The translations under genes were made by a program, and so were the position numbers. A stretch of DNA of 64,000 bases from Calonectria ilicicola (taxonomy: Eukaryota > Ascomycota > Sordariomycetes > Hypocreales > Nectriaceae), in contig CP085828.1 of assembly GCA_020809705.1 (NCBI GenBank), positions 5,828,001 through 5,892,000 on the forward strand. The letters run 5' to 3'. Of the stretch, positions 58,312 to 64,000 are shown in pieces. The stretch's first letter is position 1, and the number at the start of each line of letters is the position of its first letter. The notes beneath the pieces are model-generated. The model made no database searches. It was not told the origin of the DNA and was given only the letters and a program-made list of their open reading frames with translations.

Positions 58312-58983
58312 ATTATCTGAATACCGATGGCGATTTATTCCCAGGATTTGATCTGTTGAGGTGGCTTCTGCGGGGTAAGTTGCTCGGCGATGTGAATTAA
58401 TAATGAGACGGAGATGCAACCATGGATACAAGGGGGCACCAAGGTCCACTTATGCGAGTTCAATGACGCCACAATTGAAATGATGTCAGACGTTTAGATC
58501 AATGTCACACGAGAACTTCTTATTCTGCTTGCACACTTTTTCTTCTTCTTTTTTTAAATTCAAGTCGAGTTGCGTTGAGATGCAAGAGATTTTTCTTCTT
58601 TCTTTGTTTTTACTTGACTAATTGTCTATGTTTGTTCAATAGCTTGCCGTTGCAAATTAAAAACGGAAACAATGGAAGTCCTTTGTGAATCATACCACTT
58701 CCCTACATGTTAATCCGTGTAGTCATTGGAAGAACATCTATGCATTGAATCTTAGAACGAGAACAAGCTCAGATACTACTTTACGGCCCGCAACTGTACA
58801 ATTCATCAGCTTAAAAATAAAAGCACATACGACTGATTCACCTATTTGCGAATGTGTCAACCTGTAAATACGAATTTAGGTTTTCGTATAAGAGGACGAT
58901 ATATCCTGCTATTAGAAACCTTTATTAGATTCATCGTAACAAAGAAACCCAGACAACTCCATTTTCGAATCGCTCACTAAACC
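58312..58983. other. Intergenic spacer
   Basis: Promoter of the SDR gene, then AT-rich sequence with T-rich tracts (58530-58620). No gene. Confidence 0.5.
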
Positions 58984-59187
58984 ATGTGCACCATTCCCGT
59001 CACTTATACTATTTTCAAATGTGGTTGCAAAACTCAAGAATACTCTTTACCAAAGAGGGTATGCCAGTTTTCGAGTTGCCAAGTCATCACGGCCAACACC
59101 GATCCGATCCGAGATGGGGAGCCTTGCCAGCGATGCAAGGATGACAAGACGTGGATTCGCATGCGAGGCCAATGGAGAAAGGCTTGA
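58984..59187 (+). CDS. Small cysteine-rich hypothetical protein (67 aa)
   Basis: An unspliced 67-aa frame with a good start context (AACCATG). It contains IFKCGCK, VCQFSSC and EPCQRCKDD, plus a Cys at residue 2, for eight or so cysteines in paired spacing and no signal peptide. The C-x-C, C-x3-4-C and C-x2-C arrangement resembles short fungal putative zinc-binding proteins of unknown role. I do not recognise the family. It could still be a chance frame, but cysteine pairing and ending (WIRMRGQWRKA) look protein-like. Confidence 0.45.
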   Translation: MCTIPVTYTIFKCGCKTQEYSLPKRVCQFSSCQVITANTDPIRDGEPCQRCKDDKTWIRMRGQWRKA

Positions 59188-59649
59188 CGCGATGGCTATG
59201 GTCGTAAACCGAAAATACGTTTATGCATGCACCATCGAGGAGATCGCCATGCCAAGCATGTGAGTTTTTACGTTGATGGGAGCTTGATTCTTCTATGTTG
59301 AATAGAGTGGCTGGAGGGAGTAGGGGTGTCCCAAATCAGGAGTATAATCAGATGGCATAACTGGAAAAGGCACCAAATAGTGACAATTCAAAAATTGAAA
59401 TTTCGAGGTACATCGGATCGCATTTCGTATTTTCCATCCATGCGCTTCAAGCCGAATATTTATAACACTTGGTTGGTGTTGGAGAATGATTACAACGCAA
59501 AAAGAAAAAGTGGGGACTCGTCTTTGTGCCACCGTGTTAGTTATGGCGTGCTTGATTACAGCAATCGCGATCATACGTAACCAGCTCGACAATAAAAAAG
59601 CGCCATACATGAAAAGGGAACATAAGTAGAGAAACAATCAAAAAGTAGA
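59188..59649. other. Spacer before the tRNA-Cys pair
   Basis: No supported gene. A 114-codon minus-strand frame (59637-59293) is hydrophobic at its start but otherwise featureless. Confidence 0.45.
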
Positions 59650-59720
59650 GGACCGAACGTGGATCGAACACGTGACCTAGAGATCTGCAATCTCTCGCTC
59701 TACCACTGAGCTATCGATCC
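59650..59720 (-). tRNA. tRNA-Cys (anticodon GCA), copy 1
   Basis: A 71-nt cloverleaf on the minus strand. The acceptor stem GGATCGA pairs with TCGGTCC, the D-arm is GCTC/GAGC, the anticodon stem is AGAGA/TCTCT with loop TTGCAGA (GCA), and the T-arm is ACGTG-TTCGATC-CACGT. No intron. A T5 terminator lies just downstream on the minus strand. Identical to copy 2. Confidence 0.96.
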
Positions 59721-59805
59721 AGAGCTGTTAGACCAGCTTGTAAGTATCATTATGTTATAGAATCAGAAAAAATCCCCAAAAAATAAAAAAAATGTCAAAA
59801 AGAAA

Positions 59806-59876
59806 GGACCGAACGTGGATCGAACACGTGACCTAGAGATCTGCAATCTCTCGCTCTACCACTGAGCTATCGATCC
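59806..59876 (-). tRNA. tRNA-Cys (anticodon GCA), copy 2
   Basis: The same 71 nt as copy 1, 85 bp away on the same strand, also followed by a T5 run on the minus strand. The adjacent 5' and 3' bases differ, so the duplication is confined to the gene and a few flanking bases (AGAGGACCG/AAAGGACCG). Confidence 0.96.
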
Positions 59877-59927
59877 GGATGCTGGCCGAGCGACTTCGTA
59901 AGTAGTCCCATATTGGGAGCGACCCAT

Positions 59928-59933
59928 CACGTG
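59928..59933 (+). promoter_or_regulatory. CACGTG site (distal) upstream of the acid phosphatase
   Basis: Core of the palindrome ATCACGTGAT, 843 bp upstream of the phosphatase ATG. CACGTG is the known target of the Neurospora NUC-1 / yeast Pho4 phosphate-starvation activators. The hexamer also occurs by chance inside the tRNA-Cys genes, so significance is modest. Confidence 0.3.
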
Positions 59934-60480
59934 ATTAATTAGGTAGGCAAATGATTAGTGTTTCATTGGGGAAAAACCTCTAGATGCTTTACGAGGCCGT
60001 CTTGAGAATTTCAAGAGCAAGTTTCGAGCACTGGATGCTTTCGCATCAGCTCGGCATGCCAATTCAACTAACATTGGCTAATTGACACGCACAAGAATGC
60101 TGGAATTTGCAAGTATTCTAAGCATACATTCAAGCTATTTGCTGACAAGAGAGGCAAGTGGTTAGGACATTGCCATGGATTTCTAGCTCCACCAAGCGGA
60201 GCGGGTCCCCAAGCTTTCCGTTGCCCACCACCTGCTCTTTGTAGGATCGCTGGCCATCCGAGGTAGATAAGGCCAAAGGCCATCAATCCGTCAATCTCGG
60301 AGTGGGCCTGAAATCGCATGCCGATTACCCGCGACCAGAGCAAAAGGACCTCCAAGGGAATAAGGTCCGGACGGGAAGTGGCCATGGGTCCCACCCCGAC
60401 GCCCCAGCGGCCCCTCGGCTTGCTGGACAGGACAGGGAAACGTGCTTGGGGATGACGGCAACACGGCAACTATATCTCCG

Positions 60481-60486
60481 CACGTG
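60481..60486 (+). promoter_or_regulatory. CACGTG site (proximal), candidate NUC-1/Pho4 box
   Basis: CACGTG 290 bp upstream of ATG 60776 of the purple acid phosphatase. Position and gene function fit phosphate-starvation control through a NUC-1/Pho4-type bHLH factor (inference). Confidence 0.45.
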
Positions 60487-60775
60487 TAATCACAGTCTAT
60501 CCCATTGGACGGCACGCTGTATATTCCTGTTGATCAATTGCACTCGACTAGACGGAAACGCGACCGAGAGAATGCAATCTAGCTTTCGGTGTCTGCACCT
60601 TTCCAGCCTGGCTTACTGTCAGATGGATTCCTTTATTAGATCCGCGTATGCTTTGGTTCCGTCATGACCTCACTAGCAGCGTCACCTTCAATCACCATTT
60701 CTAAGGGCTTGCCCCTGCTTAAATCTCTTATCTCGTATCTTGATCCTATTGCTACTTCAGTATCTACCAGCAAAG

Positions 60776-62816
60776 ATGAAGTCAATTGCCGCATCTGCCC
60801 TCCTGGGCGCGCTGTTGGCTGCGCAGGTTGATGCCGCGCCGACACCAACAGTGGATGAGCTTTATCCATACACAGGCCCCAAGGTCCCAATTGGTGATTG
60901 GGTCGACCAAACTGTCAATGGCAATGGCAAAGGTTTCCCGCGACTAGTTGAACCACCTGCAGTGAAGCCGGCGTCTAGCAAGCCAACGAATAACGTCAAC
61001 GTTATATCCTTGTCTTACACAACGAGTGGCATCAACATTCACTACCAGACACCCTTCGGATTGGGCGAGGCTCCTTCAGTTCACTGGGGAACCAGCCCTT
61101 CGCGCTTGAGCCAAAAAGCAACTGGGCGAACCACAACGTATGTGTCTGAGATGGAACACGCAAGGAAAATTTGCTGGGTTGTCCAGAAGATTAACATTGA
61201 ATTCGCAGTTATGATCGTACTCCACCATGCTCAGCGATTGCAGCCGTCACTCAATGCAGCCAATTCTTCCATGATGTATTGATCCGTGACTTGAAGCCTG
61301 GAAAGACATACTACTACAAGATCCCTGCGGCCAATGGCACTACGGAATCTACAGTTCTCTCCTTCAAAACTGCCCTCCCCGCAGGAGATAAGACGGAATT
61401 TTCCGTAGCCGTTCTTAATGATATGGGATATACTAACGCTGCTGGAACTTTCAAGCAACTAAACAAGGCTGTTGACGAAGGTGCCGCTTTTGCTTGGCAC
61501 GGTGGCGATCTCAGCTATGCCGATGACTGGTACTCCGGTATCTTGCCCTGTGAAGATAGCTGGCCTCTTTGCTACAATGGCACATCTTCTGAGATTCCTG
61601 GTGGAGGACCCGTTCCCGATGAATACAAGAAGCCCCTCCCAGCTGGAGAGATTCCCAACCAAGGCGGTCCCCAAGGTGGTGATATGAGCGTCCTCTATGA
61701 ATCCAACTGGGACCTTTGGCAGCAATGGATCGGCAGCATTACCACCAAGGTTCCATACATGGTTCTTCCCGGAAACCATGAGGCCACATGCGCAGAGTTT
61801 GATGGACCCAAGAACATCCTAACCGCTTACCTGAATGATGATATCAAGAATGGTTCCGCTGCAAAGTCTGAACTCACTTATTATAGCTGCCCCCCCTCTC
61901 AGAGGTAAAAGACTCTGCCTAAAATTGGTTCCGAGAACCAAATCAAGGATTCGAGCTAATTAAATTTCAGAAATTTCACAGCGTACCAGAACAGATTCCA
62001 TATGGCTGGAGAGGAGAGTGGTGGTGTTGGAAACTTTTGGTATTCATTCGACTATGGATTGGCCCATTTCGTCTCTATTGACACCGAAACCGACTATGCC
62101 AACAGCCCTGAGTGGCCATTTGCTCGAGATTTGACTGGGGATGAGACCCATCCAACTGCCAACGAAACTTTTGTTACAGACAGCGGTCCATTTGGTGCTG
62201 TGGACGGAAGCTACAATGATACCACATCATTTGAACAATACAAGTGGCTCGCCAAGGACCTCGCTGGTGTTGATCGAGAAAAAACCCCATGGGTTGTTGT
62301 TATGGGTCATCGACCCATGTATAGCTCCCAGGTTTCCTCATACCAGACGTACCTACGAGAAGCTTTTGAAAACCTCATGCTCAAGAATGGCGTCGATCTC
62401 TATCTTGCTGGGTAAGTTTATTTCCCTGGAGGGGCGATATTGCATAATGCTGGTGATCGATCCGATTCTGACAGTTGATTAGACACATTCATTGGTACGA
62501 GCGCTTGATGCCTCTCGGCACTAACGGCACTATTGACGCGACCTCGTTTGTTAACAACAACACCTGCGTCACCAATCCTGGAACTTCCATGACCCACATT
62601 ATCAATGGTGCTGCAGGAAACATCGAGAGCCACAGCACGCTGGATGACGATCCGCTCCTCAATATTACACTTGTCCTAGACCAGGTTCACTTTGGTTTCA
62701 GCAAGTTGACTATTAACAGTGCCGATAAGCTCACGTGGCAATTTATCCACGGCGAGGGTGGCGTCGTGGGCGATGAATTTACGCTGCTGAAAAAGGAGGC
62801 TTGCAATACTCAATGA
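60776..62816 (+). CDS. Secreted purple acid phosphatase (metallophosphoesterase)
   Basis: Four exons, 60776-61137, 61209-61904, 61971-62411 and 62483-62816 (introns 71, 66 and 71 nt, all phase 2), 610 aa. Signal peptide MKSIAASALLGALLAAQVDA. A fibronectin-like N-terminal domain (to about residue 190) is followed by the binuclear-metal phosphatase core. All five PAP motifs appear in order: NDMGYTNA (Asp kept, preceding Gly replaced by Asn), GGDLSYADDW, GNHEAT, GHRPMY and GHIHWYER rebuilt across intron 3. Several N-x-S/T sites. It releases phosphate from organic esters outside the cell or in the wall. CACGTG boxes upstream suggest phosphate-starvation induction. Confidence 0.96.
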
Positions 62817-63101
62817 TCATTGAATCGAGTCTCACAAGCTTCTAGGTATATTCTTCAAATGTAAATATTCTACTTGAATTAAATGAAGAATTTCTGTAAG
62901 AGCACGAGAAACTTTGATAACATAAAATGATGGATCATATTTATATTCCCGCGTAGGACAGAGACTTTTGCAGCGACTTGCAGTGGGATGATCCCAGGTC
63001 TAGTGCAATGATTTTGCGCCGTAGGGTTTCAAATCCTCTCTATCATTAGGACAAAAACTACCATTATATTCCTCGTTTAATTCAACGAGCTACTGAAATA
63101 A

Positions 63102-64000
63102 TCAAGGAGTTTGCACTGCTTCCTCCTCAGTTTCAGTTTCACTGGACGGCTTTCTACTTTCAAAACGTTAGTCATGTTGATTTCAAATCCAAACTCGAAA
63201 ATAAACTCACTCATTTCTTTTATGCAAAAAGGACATCAAGCATATGCCTAGAATTGCAAGCCCTCCGAATAATATGAGAATTTGATACCCGTATTTGTAT
63301 TTGGGTGCGTCATATGTGGGGAACAACACCACTAAACCAAGGCAAGTTAAATTTTGGTCTTCTTTTCCGAGTCTTCTGGCGAATTATTTTACTTACGAGG
63401 GACCCAGAGAACCCAGGCATAAGATACAATATTAGACGTTGCTACAAGCAACTGTCTTAAATTAGGGTCATGTGCGTTCAAGTCAGCACCCCAGGCCTTG
63501 TCCATTGTTAGTAAACAGTGGCTTCATCATGGATTGATTGGCCATGAGCGAATTTGAAACTTACAATCAGAACCGGTGTCGTTGCAGAACCAGCGTATGA
63601 CAGGTAGTAGGCGAACATCAGGGCTCCTTTGGGGATGTACCATACAGACAATAAAATGTTCGAGAAGATCATCAAAACTAACAAACTAATGATGAGAATA
63701 AATCTCTTCCCAGTACGATCTGCCAAAATTCCCCACAATATGGTGACGACGATGGCGACTGCGTTCCCACCTGTTGGCAGAACGTTTACTTGAACAACGC
63801 TATAGCCAGCAGCAGACAGCCAGAGATTGAAATAGCTCGTTGCCGTATGACACGCTGCTACCATACTAAAATGGAAAATGATTAACATCTAATAATTATT
63901 AGCGGAGATTCGGCAGGCACTTACACGTAGGGAAAGACAAAAGCCCATATTTTCCAATCCAAATAAACCTTTTTGACAACTTTCCAGGATAGCTTCACAG
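63102..64000 (-). CDS. MFS transporter, DAL5/FEN2 (anion:cation symporter) type, 3' part
   Basis: Only the C-terminal portion is in the window. Exons are (64000)-63925, 63865-63565, 63496-63397, 63331-63211 and 63156-63102 (introns 59, 68, 65 and 54 nt). The first visible codons encode ...VYLDWKIWAFVFPYV. The family blocks YSVVQVNVLPTGGNAV, WGILADRTGKRF and SYAGSATTPVLI are those of allantoate/pantothenate-type permeases. Six or so membrane spans are present, ending in a short hydrophilic Glu/Thr tail. The 5' end and substrate cannot be judged. The phosphatase stop and this gene's stop are 285 bp apart (convergent). Confidence 0.88.

Noticed and set aside
1..64000. CRISPR array or intact transposon
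   Set aside because: No regularly spaced identical repeats with unique spacers, and no transposase, reverse transcriptase or long terminal repeats were recognised.

Overview
This window is nuclear DNA of a filamentous ascomycete, most likely a Sordariomycete (Hypocreales-like by gene content; genus not identifiable from the sequence alone). The evidence is short spliceosomal introns (about 43-75 nt) with GTNNGT-type donors and CTAAC/CTGAC branch sites, RNA polymerase II genes on both strands with long spacers, fungal-only families (DUF4246, Zn2Cys6 factors, eqolisin peptidase, class II peroxidase, mtr-like amino-acid permeases) and eukaryotic tRNA genes. Exons were rebuilt by hand from donor, branch and acceptor sites and reading phase.

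Layout, left third (1-20.5 kb): a DUF4246 protein; a histidine-phosphatase (phosphoglycerate mutase-like) protein; a secreted protein built of five six-cysteine repeats; a gene-poor 3.6-kb gap; a secreted class II-type heme peroxidase; a G1/A4 glutamic peptidase; a BTB protein with a cysteine-rich tail; a large AT-rich multi-span membrane protein; and amino-acid permease A. The secreted products and long empty spacers suggest an accessory, environment-facing region.

Middle (20.5-39 kb): a C2H2-type regulator, a 12-cysteine small secreted protein with an apparent GC-AG intron, amino-acid permease B (a paralogue of A with the same intron positions), a 4.8-kb gap with a GC-rich block, a tRNA-Asp, and an RRM-like gene interrupted by one in-frame TAG. 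The RRM-like gene is followed by an array of GAAA-capped mini-hairpins and a tRNA-like fold. A dienelactone-hydrolase-family enzyme closes this part.

Right part (39-64 kb): more housekeeping in character. It holds the spindle-midzone protein Ase1/PRC1; a sulfatase, a Zn2Cys6 regulator with two tandem zinc clusters and a monocarboxylate-type MFS transporter, all on the minus strand; cytosolic glutaminyl-tRNA synthetase; a ToxD/enoyl-reductase-like MDR enzyme and an extended SDR; a tandem pair of identical tRNA-Cys genes; a secreted purple acid phosphatase with CACGTG (NUC-1/Pho4-type) sites upstream; and the 3' part of a DAL5/FEN2-type MFS transporter cut by the window edge.

Possible functional groupings are sulfatase + regulator + transporter (a candidate small catabolic cluster) and the MDR + SDR pair. 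No complete secondary-metabolite cluster, CRISPR array or intact transposon was seen. The most unusual items are the RRM-like gene with its hairpin array and tRNA-like structure, the double-zinc-cluster regulator with an apparent one-base frameshift, two inferred GC-AG introns, and two microexons (8 and 13 nt).
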